Shown: one piece after another, positions 10,411-20,641 of the stretch
Position numbering within the stretch: position 1 is the first letter of the stretch
Layout: every line of letters begins with the position of its first letter
Source: Paraconiothyrium sp. Pb-2020
Taxonomy: Eukaryota; Ascomycota; Dothideomycetes; Pleosporales; Didymosphaeriaceae
Direction of reading: 5' to 3'
Assembly: GCA_022419385.1 (NCBI GenBank)
Contig: JAJUBI010000004.1
Coordinates: 620,001 to 684,000 of the forward strand
Length of the DNA: 64,000 nucleotides
Translations under genes and position numbers: made by a program
The notes under the pieces: generated by a model
Told to the model about the DNA's origin: nothing
The model's input: only the letters and a program-made list of their open reading frames with translations
Database searches by the model: none

Positions 10411-10845
10411 GTGCACTATCTGGGAGGTATTCAAGCCCTCGGTTTCAATCCCACGCCATTTTTCATGTTACATATATTATGGGTGGGTGGTGATTCTACA
10501 AGTTCTTTCGCCATTCGTGTTCTTCAGGAAAGCGAGCGTCTACAAGCAATTAGATTGCATGCACAAGATGGAGCCTACAGCATCCAGTGGAATCACAATG
10601 CTGAAGCGAACTACTCACAGCCATCGAATGGTCACATGTCCGGTGGTCGCGCATCACAACTTCAAGAACGCTCGCAAAGTCGTACTCATACCGATGATTT
10701 AAATGAGAGTATCCTGATGAGCCATACCACAACAATGAATGAGAGTATCCTGATTGGCCATACCACAGCAATGAATGAGCGTATCCTGACTAGCCACCAC
10801 ATGAGATCCCTTCACAACCGAAAACCTCTCCGTTCTATCTCGTAG
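10411..10845 (+). CDS. Hypothetical ORF with 12-residue tandem repeat
   Basis: An open frame of 144 codons starting MHYLGGIQALGFNPTPFF. Its C-terminal part contains three in-frame copies of a 12-residue unit (NESILMSHTTTM, NESILIGHTTAM, NERILTSHHM), the last one partial. The same DNA is open on the opposite strand, because a 36-base period without stops stays open in several frames, so the long frame alone is weak evidence. A neighbouring plus ORF at 10059-10304 might be part of the same locus, but I could not join them convincingly. No family recognised. Confidence 0.25.
   Translation: MHYLGGIQALGFNPTPFFMLHILWVGGDSTSSFAIRVLQESERLQAIRLHAQDGAYSIQWNHNAEANYSQPSNGHMSGGRASQLQERSQSRTHTDDLNESILMSHTTTMNESILIGHTTAMNERILTSHHMRSLHNRKPLRSIS
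10703..10800. repeat. 36-bp direct tandem repeat, about 2.7 copies
   Basis: Units start at 10703, 10739 and 10775, each opening ATGAG(A/C)GTATCCTGA. The first two differ at only three of 36 positions; the third is truncated and more diverged. Confidence 0.85.
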
Positions 10846-10864
10846 ATAGCCATCCAGATAGAGT

Positions 10865-11441
10865 CTAGGCGAGTTCGATCTCTGCGTGCTGCCAGCTTCC
10901 AACCTTACCGTCGGTGACTGGGAAGTACCAGACGTAGAGTTTCTCAGTATCGGCCTTGAGGGTAACAAAGACCTTGAGCAAGGAAGAGCTCAGGATATTG
11001 ACCGCGGAGATGGAGCTTCCCGGAGCAAGAGCCTGGGCCACACCCTGGCGTTTGTTCAAGGCGCCTTCCTTTGCTTCGGCGAATTTGCCATCGGTGATGC
11101 ACAGCTCCTTGAGTATGACGCCCTCATCCTCGTCGGCGGCAAAGTACACGCGGATCTGATCAATATTATTAGTGACCTTCCACGGTTTCTACCATTATGC
11201 TTGCCTCGTGTTTGTTGCCGGCCAGGTAGCCCACGGCGGCGATCTGGCTCACGGCGGCGCTGACGCGAATGGTCTTGGTATTATACTTGAGTGACTTCAA
11301 GGAGTACTGGCTGTCAGGGCCCTCGTCGCCGCCCTCCGGTCCCTCGTAGTACTTGATGTACCGGCTCTCGTCGACGAAGAAGAGGTAGTTCCTCGTGTGG
11401 GACTCGATGGCGACGGCGTCCTTTGGCACAGGCTTGGACAT
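10865..11441 (-). CDS. Small lectin-fold protein (fucose-specific-lectin-like)
   Basis: Two exons, 11441-11205 and 11155-10865, encode 175 residues starting MSKPVPKDAVAIESHTRNYL. The intron (11204-11156, 49 bases) starts with GC, not GT, in the context GAG/GCAAGC, and contains the branch-like CACTAAT; splicing joins NKHE to IRVYFAADEDEGVILKE. Short beta-rich units such as IRVYFAADEDEGVILKE followed by a Gly/Trp turn resemble the blades of Aleuria-type fungal fucose lectins. This protein is about half the usual six-blade length. No signal peptide is present, as is usual for that family. Sugar binding is an inference: I cannot assign the sugar-contact Arg, Glu and Trp residues. A TATA box lies about 150 bases upstream. 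Confidence 0.7.
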
Positions 11442-11592
11442 GTTAGCAGACAGTTCCAGTGGTGACAGAGAAGTTGTCTGACCATGATTGATGAATGAGA
11501 TTGACTGTAAAAGTTGGAGAAGATGGGTTTGTCGGTGGATTATTGTGTTGAAGGGACTTGATGATCTGAGGATCGATGGACGAAGAGCCTGA

Positions 11593-11599
11593 ATTTATA
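11593..11599 (-). promoter_or_regulatory. TATA box of the lectin-like gene
   Basis: The minus strand reads GTATAAATTC here, about 150 bases upstream of the ATG at 11441. Position and sequence fit a TATA element; no other support. Confidence 0.4.
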
Positions 11600-12924
11600 C
11601 TTCAATCGAGCCAAGGCTGTTCAGTAACAAGTGCTTCATACATAGACTAGAGAAGCTGGATGCGTGGGCTCCCAGTGTGATCGGTTCAGTAGCGGCAGGT
11701 GGCGGTTCGGGATGATGCCACATTGTGCGGTATATCGCAGGACCTGCAACACGGGACAGCGAGGCTGGCTGAGCAGAGTCATCGAATATGTCAAGATTTT
11801 CGGTTAGGGGGGTCAACAAAGCGCGTCTAGATGTTCGTTACGAGTTATCACAGGACTGATGTGGAGAGCTATATTGCGTGGGCGGGACCTAGAACTATAC
11901 TGTTTCGCTAGACTCTCCAATCGCGATACGTGATGTTGTTGATCACAGAAAGTGTTCCATACCACATGCAGTTGCTCGATAATCAGGTCTTCAAAAATGT
12001 GCACAGAAGACATATTGGTGCAGGTGCTTCGTTCTTGTAGTATGTTTCACGTCAGTGAGCGAATACATACCTATCGCTCGATGGCGAGCTGACCAGATGT
12101 GCAATCTCAGGGCAATATTATGGACACTGTGTTTCCGAGAGCTTTCCGGATCAGCGGGATGTCGGTGAAGGCGAGACAAATGCAGCCGAAACTACTCCAC
12201 CATGCAGGCCAACTGAACAGCACTAGCAATATTCACAGACGTCTAGTCCGCAATGGACATCTCTGACGAACATGCTTTACCACGCTTGTATATGACCGAC
12301 GAGGCTTCGCCTAATGTGATCTTCCGCTGCGACTGACTTGGAATTTTGCACGATCAACGTGAGTCGCCGATACGATGAAGAAAGCTTTACCACTATTCGA
12401 GAAATTTGACGTGAGGTGATCGAGTTTCTGAAGACTTACGTATATCTCTGTTGAACACTACCACTGTCCCTGACAACGACTGCAACTGTTTCAAGTCGTA
12501 AGATTGAGCTCGTTGTGTTTTGAAACCCTAATGGCGGATTGCCCAATGGGCTGCGAGGCAATTACATTCTCGCTTGTCAAAATTGTATACGGGCGACGAG
12601 CCTGCCCCCGTGCGCCTCATCACATGCACATTATGGAGCTGTGGAGCCGTCTCTTCGGCCCATCCGAGCCGCCTTGCATCTCCTGACCTAGCCGTTACGC
12701 ATACGTATCGATGTGTTTTGCGTACGTCTGCCTATGCGCTAGTATGAATCTCCAGCTGGCAACTAACGACCTTTACGCCACTGTACCACAACAAGTTACG
12801 TCCCATCGAGGCGTGCCTTAGTATCACGTTGTCAATTCATTTTTCTTCAGTTGGCACTGTTCTTTATGCGTGCTATCGGGGTCTGTTCGTCCCAAGCCCC
12901 AAAACTTTCGCGTACATCGTTTGC
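11600..12924. other. Intergenic, no gene seen
   Basis: 1.3 kb between the lectin-like gene promoter and the first secreted Thr/Val-rich gene. Only short, unlinked ORFs without motifs. Confidence 0.5.
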
Positions 12925-13727
12925 ATGCTTGTTCGCACAGCGTCATTAATGTTCTTCTCAATTTGGGCATATACTGTAGCCCTAGTGGCTACACAGCTTT
13001 CAGTAACTACAGCACAGTCGCCTGGTGGTATGTACCTGTTTTCCCGCCATTTGAACATTACGTGACCAAAAATACCACACAGAGCCTGAGAAAACCGAAA
13101 CTCTTCGTAGATTGAGCCAATGTTCCTCCGAGGTCCTGCCAAGTGATGTGCGGACTATCATAAACGTGGTCCACCACGCTGTATCTACTGTCACTTTCGA
13201 AGTCGTCACATGGGTCACAGAAGTCACGGTAAGTGCTCACCGATCTCACATAATCATGCTGTACGTGGTTGTATAGAAGATTTCTGACCATTGCTGTTTA
13301 TTAGACTGTTCCAGCGAGGACAGAAAGATCTACATCTGTCGTAGTTATGATAGAGCCCAGCGAGACGGAAGGTAAGTTGCGACAAACCCCATGACACCAT
13401 TTGTGCCTATTTCCCTTACCGTTCTCTAAAGGCGTCTGTGAGTCCACCGCCACAGTCATCATCCCAACGACAGCTACAGTCAAGGTGCACGTCAAGAGAA
13501 CCACGATCATAACATCTACACCGGTTTCTACCAGAATCGTGTATTCTACGTCTTGGGCTACCCAGAACTCTGTTCCCAGCTTTCTAAATGGGCCGGTTGA
13601 AGTACCTTTTTATGGGGCAATGAAACCTATTCCCACAAATTCAGAGCCAAGCTGGCGCGCCGTTGGCAGTCCACAGACCGGCGTGCAGACTACAGAGCGT
13701 ACATCAGCATTTTACTCTCCTGTCTGA
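12925..13727 (+). CDS. Secreted Thr/Val-rich protein, tandem copy A
   Basis: Four exons: 12925-13027, 13083-13228, 13305-13371 and 13432-13727, encoding 203 residues. The N terminus contains a signal-peptide-like segment (MFFSIWAYTVALVATQLSV, ending near TTAQ). The mature part has a Cys pair context (LSQCSSEVL and GVCEST), the junction-spanning VTWVTEVTTVPARTE, and a beta-prone Thr/Val run (IIPTTATVKVHVKRTTIITS). The Met at 12949 is an alternative start that also keeps the signal. Exon phases (1, 0, 1) and the 67-base third exon are identical to those of the gene at 14821-15768, so the two are diverged tandem duplicates. I recognise no named family; a cell-wall or extracellular role is inferred from the signal and composition. 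Confidence 0.65.
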
Positions 13728-14820
13728 GCTACTTGGTATAGGCGGTCGCGGACGACGCTTGATTTTATGCAGTCAGGAACCAGTATATGTTCAACTCTAT
13801 CTGTATAAATTGTATACCGACTAGATCTGTGTGTTTGGGTCATCAACACATCCGCCAACTTGAACATTGCAACGAACTTCTAGAGCGGTCCGAATATACT
13901 GATTGCATATGTCTTGAGCAGCGAAGTTGCGATCGGCCATGATCAGAGACAGTGGTGTTGCATGCCAACGCCACATGCGCAGTCAACATGGTCTGGGACG
14001 GCCCGCATCAACGCCGTCAGCCAGCCACATGTTTTCCCCAAGCTCGTATTCGCTCGCTTGCCTGTGCGACTCAAGACGAATGCATTACAGTTCGCTGCGT
14101 ACTTATCACATAAAGTCTAGGTCCTTCGTCAATTATATCTACTTTTCATCTTGCGAGTGTATATCCTGTCGGCTAAGGAGTTGCCTTGATCACAAACACA
14201 ATGACTAGGCACGGCGCACGTCCAAGCTGGCTTGACATGGCTACCTGAACAGCCCTGGTCACTTTGCCTTTCGGTCGAAATCGTTTCCCACTCTGATCAC
14301 ACATTCCATCACAGATGTTCCGGAGCCCTCTGTCTAGCTTAGTCTGGCTCTTTCATCGCATATGGTCGCCAATTTCTGGCCAGCTCGAGACTATACCTGA
14401 CACAAACCCAGGAAGTAAATGCGTAAGAGTTGAGAAGCTCCACGGAGTCGCCGTCGGCAGCTTCGTATGGGTATACCGACCTACATTTGTGGAGAGCTGG
14501 TATCAACAAGCGAGGTCGCTTCACCACGGGCCATCAATATAACAGACCTTGTGCTAGCTCCCGTCAGGCCTTGTCCGAGTTGTGTTCAGTGTACTAGTTG
14601 TGTCTAGGCCTGGCGACACCAGACTTTCCTGACGGAGATCTACGGACTATCCGTGTGATTTGAGACCACGAAAGGAGGAAAAGGGGTCACGGACGCGTTA
14701 TAAGTGCAGAGCTTAACGTTACTCATCAAACGCATCCCCCAGTGCAGCTCGAATCTTTCCTGGTCTTTGGCTTCCTCTTGATCTTGCATTCTTCTTTGGT
14801 CATTCTTTGATAGTTCTAAG
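13728..14820. other. Spacer between the two Thr/Val-rich genes
   Basis: 1.1 kb without a supportable gene. It must carry the promoter of copy B. Short ORFs (13914-14120, 14315-14542) show no resemblance to the flanking pair. Confidence 0.5.
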
Positions 14821-15768
14821 ATGATGCGGACTGTTTTCCTCTCCGTTATAGCTGCTTTCAATGCGATTGGGTTACCCCACGCATGGGCACAGAACGACGG
14901 TATGCATTTCTGCTTTCGAAACTCTGAATCCGCTTTGCTCTGAGCTACTGTATGCGCTGCGTTCCCAATCTGATTGATCCCAGGCGCGGCTCCAGCTGCA
15001 GAGCCTATTCTTGGCCAGATGCCAATCGAGGGTATGCTGCTCAACGATTGCGACAAAAGTGTCGTCCAGTGCGTCGACAAGAACCTGAAGATCGTGCGTA
15101 AAGCACTGTACAACACGACCAGTACCGTGGTGAATTGGGTGGAAGAAGTCACCGTGAGTAATTCGTTTTCCAGGGCTCGCACCTATCGGAAGTATGTGTG
15201 GCACTGATATCATTACGACCCCATAGACACTGGGAACAGTGACTGAGACAGCGGTGGCGGTAGTCATCATGACCGCTCCAGCACAGATTAAAGGTACATT
15301 GCCGTCCCTTCATCCTTGTAACAAGACCGCGTCCTGAGTTACTAACCATCTCTTACAGGCCGCTGTGAAGAAACGACCGTTCTTGCCCAGAACTCGACAA
15401 CAACGATCGTTATCAGTGTCGAAAGCACCTCGACAGTTGAATTTGTGCCTGTGACGACGACCACTACAGTCTCAACTCAGTGGGTCACACGCGACATCAC
15501 CTCGCAATGTATCGTCCGCTCGACCGGCCTGCCGCCGCCTACGATCCCCACTTCTTTGGGTCAGCATCCAATAGAATTGCCCGCCGGTTCTAGCCTCGGG
15601 TCATCTGCTTACTCTTCTGCTCCAGCCGTTGCCATCCCTTCAGACGCCTCCGTCCCATCTTATACAACCGCATTCGAGGCCACACCTTCAACGGAAGCAG
15701 ATGACAAATATGATGAAGAAAGTAGGCATGAGAGACTTGCAGGTGAATTTGGCTGGGAGAGCGACTAG
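14821..15768 (+). CDS. Secreted Thr/Val-rich protein, tandem copy B
   Basis: Four exons: 14821-14899, 14984-15153, 15227-15293 and 15359-15768, encoding 241 residues. The N terminus MMRTVFLSVIAAFNAIGLPH is a good signal peptide with likely cleavage near AWAQN. The mature part has LLNDCDKSVVQCVDKNLK, the block VVNWVEEVT/TLGTVTETAVAV that aligns with copy A, GRCEETTVLAQNSTTTIVIS, and a long Ser/Pro/Thr tail with an acidic end. Several NST/NTT sequons are present. Intron phases match copy A exactly. No GPI signal is evident at the C terminus (ends EFGWESD), so it is probably soluble or wall-bound. Function unknown. Confidence 0.72.
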
Positions 15769-16353
15769 TGTACGCTTGTTTGGTATATTGCGAGGTCGAC
15801 GTGCGGTACCAGACCTTATTTGTTCGAATGCAGCGAGAATGCCGAAGATTTCGCGAATGAACAACGTAACTGAGCTGTCACATAAGACTAGGAGTGTCGT
15901 AGAAAGTGGATAGTGTGCTCCATGATGGTTCTATCAATATCTAGTCAGGACTTGATATTTTTTCGTCTGGCGCAAAGAGATACGACAACATGTGAGAAAG
16001 ACAAAAGGAATGACTGAAGCTGCTAACTCCACTTTTCGTGACTCGCTCTTATAATCTCTCTGTTGTGTTGGTATGAACAATGCAGGTGCAGGTGCAGTTT
16101 ATGACCGTCTAGCGGCGGCCGCCTTTCTATATAAGATAGCGAAGTAGTAGTGAAACGTATTGGAAAGGATAATTTGAATCTGTCGGTCGTTCGTATCAGA
16201 AAATCGATGACTTCTGCAATGTGTTGCAGGATCCCACAACCTTGCTTCACATCGCATATTAAACAAGCTTGCAGAAGTGGTGTCCGATGTGAGAAGGCTT
16301 CTGGGAGAAGACAACTACTATTGTATAGTCTTCAAAGCGCTCATGAAAGTTTG
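15769..16353. other. Intergenic, convergent 3' flanks
   Basis: Between the stop of copy B (plus) and the stop of the acyltransferase (minus). No gene or repeat seen. Confidence 0.55.
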
Positions 16354-17671
16354 TCATCCTCCGCATTGCATTAGAGGGTACGCACGCTTTGGCACACTCC
16401 AAAACATCCAAGCAAAGACCCAGCAGTAACCTGCTAGGCGTTCGAACACTAGTATCAAGGTACTTGGCCCTCGCCTGCGGGCCAGTAGCTTCCGCCAACC
16501 ATAACACACCAGCCCCTCGAGTATGAATGCCATCGGCTGCATCAGCCACCAAAGCAGTGATCGGGAATAAGCGCAACGAGGATACAACTTCCAATCCACA
16601 AGTCCGTGCATAATCGCGGACATTGCGAAGACCATCCAGTTTTTGAGGAAACGTGTCGGTAAATTGTGACTGCGGATACCGATCCCATGCAGCACTACAG
16701 TAGCATGAGCTGAGAACGACCTGTATATAACCGCGTGCCAGAATCTCGACCAGTATCGCCGAACGCTATAGGCTTCGCTGATGGAGCCGAAGATGGGTGG
16801 CCATTCCCAGCCTTCATCCAGACCCACGCCTATGAAGACAATGGCGAAGACATCGTGAAGTGCGGATATCTTGAGATAGTCTTGCACATGGTTCGCAATA
16901 ATGACCCAGGCGCGAATGGCAAGCTCACGGCGGGTGATGGGCGAAGTATTCGGATAGATTCCTAGGAATCTTCGTAGCAATACTTCCTTGTCGGGCGTCG
17001 AGTCAGAAGGCACGAGAAAATGCGAGGCAGGATCATGCAACTCGTACCACGAACAAAGAAGAAGGAAACGCAGTACTAGTGTGCTGAACCGTCGTAAGAT
17101 CTCGCAGAATCTGCTTGTGAATTTTGTCCCCTCAGGCGCTGTCCGAGTTGGATACACCCCGGGCTCGTCTGTCTTCTTGTAAATGGCTGTCTCGGCCTGT
17201 ACACCATGTCCCCTATCTCGTAGATGCGGTATCTCCCATGAGGTGCCAATGCCTCGGTAGTTGAACAGCAGTTTATATCCACGCTTCCAAGTGGACGAAG
17301 ATGCAAGCTCAGGAGCCGCCTGCGAATCGATTGTCTTCATCTGTACCTGGATAAGTAAACTGAATTAGTGACAGTCTCTTTACATGGATGGAGTAGCATA
17401 CATCTGAGCGGACTTTATATTGAGAGCTTAAGAGGTACCAGATATGGGCCGTGAACATAATAATGGACCGCAGATATGTATCTTCAGCAGAAGCATCAGG
17501 TATAAGGTCATGGGAAGAGAGAAAGGACGCGCATGCACTCAGCGTTACGCATAAGAGAACAACATGGCGATTGATCCGATGTGGAAAAGACAGTGCGTAA
17601 CATGCCGTACCAATGAGTAGCGTGGTGGAAGTGATCGGGAGACTCGCATCATCTGGCTCCCACAAATCCAT
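16354..17671 (-). CDS. Wax-synthase-like MBOAT acyltransferase
   Basis: Two exons, 17671-17402 and 17340-16354, encode about 418 residues with many hydrophobic helices. The diagnostic block is GWEWPPIFGSISEAYSVRRY followed by WSRFWHAVIYRSF, typical of the fungal wax synthase domain (MBOAT family). A conserved His lies in the later helix SAIMHGLVDW, where MBOAT enzymes carry their catalytic His. Such enzymes move acyl groups from CoA to hydroxyl acceptors in the ER membrane; fungal relatives modify secondary metabolites or sterols. The substrate here is unknown. Two acceptors 6 bases apart (ending at 17341 and 17347) would give proteins differing by Val-Gln. The start at 17671 (MDLWEPDDASLPITS) precedes the first helix; the frame stays open to 17947 upstream. 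Confidence 0.8.
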
Positions 17672-18669
17672 GGCTTTGAAGTTATAGCGCACGCACAGTT
17701 GAGACACTGATGGACATCGACTATTTGTATTTTCCGCCCAGAATGCATGTGTTATACTTGGGGCGAGTTCGTCTGTGAAAGACCGTGGTACCTTGCATCC
17801 ATAGCGTTTTGGTACGCTGCGCTGTCGGTGTCCGTCCGATGCGGTAGGTACTGCCGGTTTACTGGTATTAGGCGGGACGTCAGCCACGGACTGGCGCAAA
17901 GCCGTCAGCAGACAAGCTTGCGGCTGAGAAAGTCTTGAACATGACAAGCATCGGGCTGGGCAGTCTTAGGTGGAGCACGCTTGCAAATGCCACGTCCCGA
18001 TTGGCATCGACACAGAATGGCCGTTTGCTAGGGCTGTAGTCTAACTAATTGCAGGGTCAGCCGCAGCATGCGAAGGCCGGTACAACAGTGCCTCGAACGG
18101 CTACTGTCTCCAACAATAGAAGGAATACCCGGAAATAACAGCATGAAAGCGAAGAACGAGATTTTGGGAGAGTATCTCAGCGCCTCTGGTACGGTGGGAA
18201 GATATCTGAGGCATCAATTATTGCTTCCAACATTGTCCCACGTATGAGGCTGCAGGTGGATGAGGGCAGGACCAACGACTCGTACCCGATTATACGGTCT
18301 TGGTCTCTAAGAGCAAATCCCAAGCGCACATCTATCTGGGTCGCGACATGTTGGCTTGACTTTGATTCAATTGGTATTGACGGGGAAGGGAAGAACATTG
18401 CCCCAAAGGTACTGTCAGACGGCAATGCGCGATTCGCAAGATGCACTACGTTGTCCTTCGACATTTCGTTGCAGCTTACAAGAATTCCGGAGTGTAGAAG
18501 CCCCACAGCCTCTATCTACTGCATTACCAACCATCAAGGCCCTCAGCCTCAAGCGCAAAGCGAGATAGCGTAGTGATCTCCACCGGAACAGCTCAACCGC
18601 AAAACGAAATGCGACAAGGCTAAGACGCCCGCCAGTATCGAATCTGAAAGTCTCATTTAGTAAACTTGA
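17672..18669. other. Intergenic, no gene seen
   Basis: About 1 kb upstream of the acyltransferase. Short ORFs on both strands (18177-18506, 18244-18573) overlap each other antisense and carry no motif. Confidence 0.5.
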
Positions 18670-18677
18670 TATATAAA
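18670..18677 (+). promoter_or_regulatory. TATA box before a possible secreted-protein start
   Basis: TATATAAA about 158 bases before the ATG at 18828. It is followed by a C/T- and A-rich leader with the sequence CAACAAA directly before the ATG. This is a typical fungal core promoter layout. Confidence 0.4.
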
Positions 18678-18827
18678 CTCCGACAACATCTCACCTCTAC
18701 GATCATCCAGCACTCACTCGCTTCCATTTCATTCCAGCATTTCAATCATTCATCATATCTGACACTCGCTGTTACAGACGGATCCAATTCAACCGAACAG
18801 ATCCATCAATAATCTTGATCCAACAAA

Positions 18828-19050
18828 ATGAGGTTCTCCGGTCTCCTCACCGTCGCTGCCCAGGGTCCCTTGGACACTCCCTGCGTCAACTAGTAATTCT
18901 ACCCACCTCAACTGCGCACATTGATGGAGCTAATGCGGGATATGTAGCACCAATGGTGGAGCTTGCATTCAAAATCGATCGCTCGGACTTACCAGCCTGC
19001 CGAGGAGGTGGATCGAGTCTCTCAAGGCTCCTGCGGCTGCTCCTCTGGGT
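18828..19050 (+). pseudogene. Possible truncated small secreted-protein gene
   Basis: A well-placed ATG (context CAAAATGA) opens MRFSGLLTVAAQ, like the first half of a fungal signal peptide, but the frame stops at TAG 18891 after only 21 codons. Downstream, around 18995-19050, another frame reads RWIESLKAPAAAPLGEAK followed by a stop, the kind of sequence seen at the end of small secreted proteins. No good intron joins the two. I read this as a promoter and start still intact with the body deleted or frameshifted. An unrecognised splice pattern is the alternative. Confidence 0.25.
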
Positions 19051-19456
19051 GAGGCAAAGTAGGGTGTAAGTCGTCATCTCGCACTTTCTAGTATTTTCAC
19101 TTATCGGATGGTAGACATCGAAGCCAAGTCGCTTTTCCTGAGCCTTTCCTCCATGAGCTGCCGGCTTCGTAATCGTACTCTCAAGGTTGCTTTGGGAATG
19201 ATGGGATTCGGGATTAGTCAAAGGTGGATGTTCTTAATTCCTTTTTAAGTTAGATAGAACCTGTCTATTCATTACCCCTAGGCTCGCGAGCACTTGCATT
19301 GAGGCATTCTGTACTACATACTGCGAGATATCTATACCAACACACTCATTTTCCATTTACACCGCGCGCATTTCCGGTAGTTTTTACCCTACTTCTATTG
19401 AATCATTTTCCATTTGTTTGCACCAAATATGTACTTTGATATCTGATGCCAGACCC
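19051..19456. other. Intergenic, somewhat AT-rich
   Basis: No gene or structured element seen. Confidence 0.5.
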
Positions 19457-20179
19457 TCAGCCTTCCGTTCCTCTCTCTGGCGTGTACACTAATACAGTCG
19501 CCCACTTCTTGTCCCCCGCAATAAGCTCCCCCTCCTGCTTCCACCCATATTTCTCAAAAATAGGTTTCGAAGAATCCTGAGCTTCGACGTAGCAATCGAC
19601 ACCCTCTTCCTCGGCTTGTTGCATTCCCCATTTCACCAACCGACCGGCGCACCCTCGGCCCGAGTGTGCGGGATGCGTGGCCAGAACATGCAGATCTAGC
19701 GCGCGTAAGTACCACCAGCTAGGCTCCTACACCTCCAGGAGTCTGGAGAATAGATCGGTCGGTGGGTCAAAGGTGTACGTACAGTAGAATGGTCTAGTCC
19801 CCATGATACTTTCCACCATCTCTTCCTTCATTTCCTCCGCCTTCCAAATCAGCGCCCTATCACACTCTTTCGGCAACTCATCGCTCATCAGCAAATCCAC
19901 ATACCCACTCTTCCTCAATTCTTCTTTAGAATGCGGTTTCGCCCATTTCGCGTACGCAATAACCTGCTCCTCCCGCCGCAACTCCGTGTCGATTATCTTT
20001 AGAAATAGAGCGAAGGGGTCATGCTGGAAGGTGTGGTGCGCGCGGGCTGTACGGAAGGCGTTAACGGCAGGTGTGTTGGGAAACACGTTGGCGTTGGTTG
20101 GCGCGCTAAAGGCTGCTGCACTCAGTCGGACGATGTCGTCTACATCAGAGCGGGTGCAGAGGGTGAGGGTAAGGGGCAT
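19457..20179 (-). CDS. GNAT-family N-acetyltransferase
   Basis: Two exons, 20179-19779 and 19718-19457, encode 220 residues. The N terminus MPLTLTLCTRSDVDDIVRLS is the usual GNAT beta1-alpha1 opening. The acetyl-CoA signature is LDLHVLATHPAHSGRGCAGR (the R/Q-x-x-G-x-G/A loop), followed by YVEAQDSSKPIFEKYGWKQ, the classic alpha4/beta7 end. The 60-base intron (19778-19719, GTACAC donor, CCTAG acceptor) is a multiple of three and contains an in-frame TAG, so reading through it would truncate the protein before the CoA loop; splicing restores CTWWYLRALDLHVLA. Members acetylate small amines or protein N termini in the cytosol. The substrate cannot be told from sequence. Confidence 0.78.
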
Positions 20180-20641
20180 GTTGGGCGGACGCTGGGCGGA
20201 TTCTTGCCAGTCTAGAGGTGTGGGGGTTGTCTTATTGCTTTTTTACGATAGTAGGGGTACTCGACTATGGCTTTGACCAATATATATCAAAGATAGGCAA
20301 GGCAACTGTAGTATGCATAGAAGCGGAGCTGATGTAACGCCGACCGAACGGCGACACTTGGACATGCTATCAATAGTGGTTGGTATGGGAACTATGAGGA
20401 AAACGTATAATACCATAGCTGTTGCCTGCTCGGGATACCGGTGCCTACTCCGATGATCTAGCCTAATGGAGTTCACAAGTGATTATCATGAAAAACATTA
20501 GTATCGTAAGCAAGCTAAGTATACACATTCTAATCATGCGTCTAACCACGAGCAAGCGCCTGCAATGCACCATCCGATAAGTGCGATAAAGACAATACAT
20601 ACACGATCAGCTCTAACGAACGGTACCCACATGGCCCATGC
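20180..20641. other. Intergenic between the GNAT gene and IRE1
   Basis: Promoter of the GNAT gene and 3' flank of IRE1. No gene seen. Confidence 0.5.

Noticed and set aside
16354..20179. Possible secondary-metabolite cluster (MBOAT acyltransferase plus GNAT)
   Set aside because: No PKS, NRPS, terpene synthase, P450, transporter or Zn2Cys6 regulator is present nearby; IRE1 follows directly.
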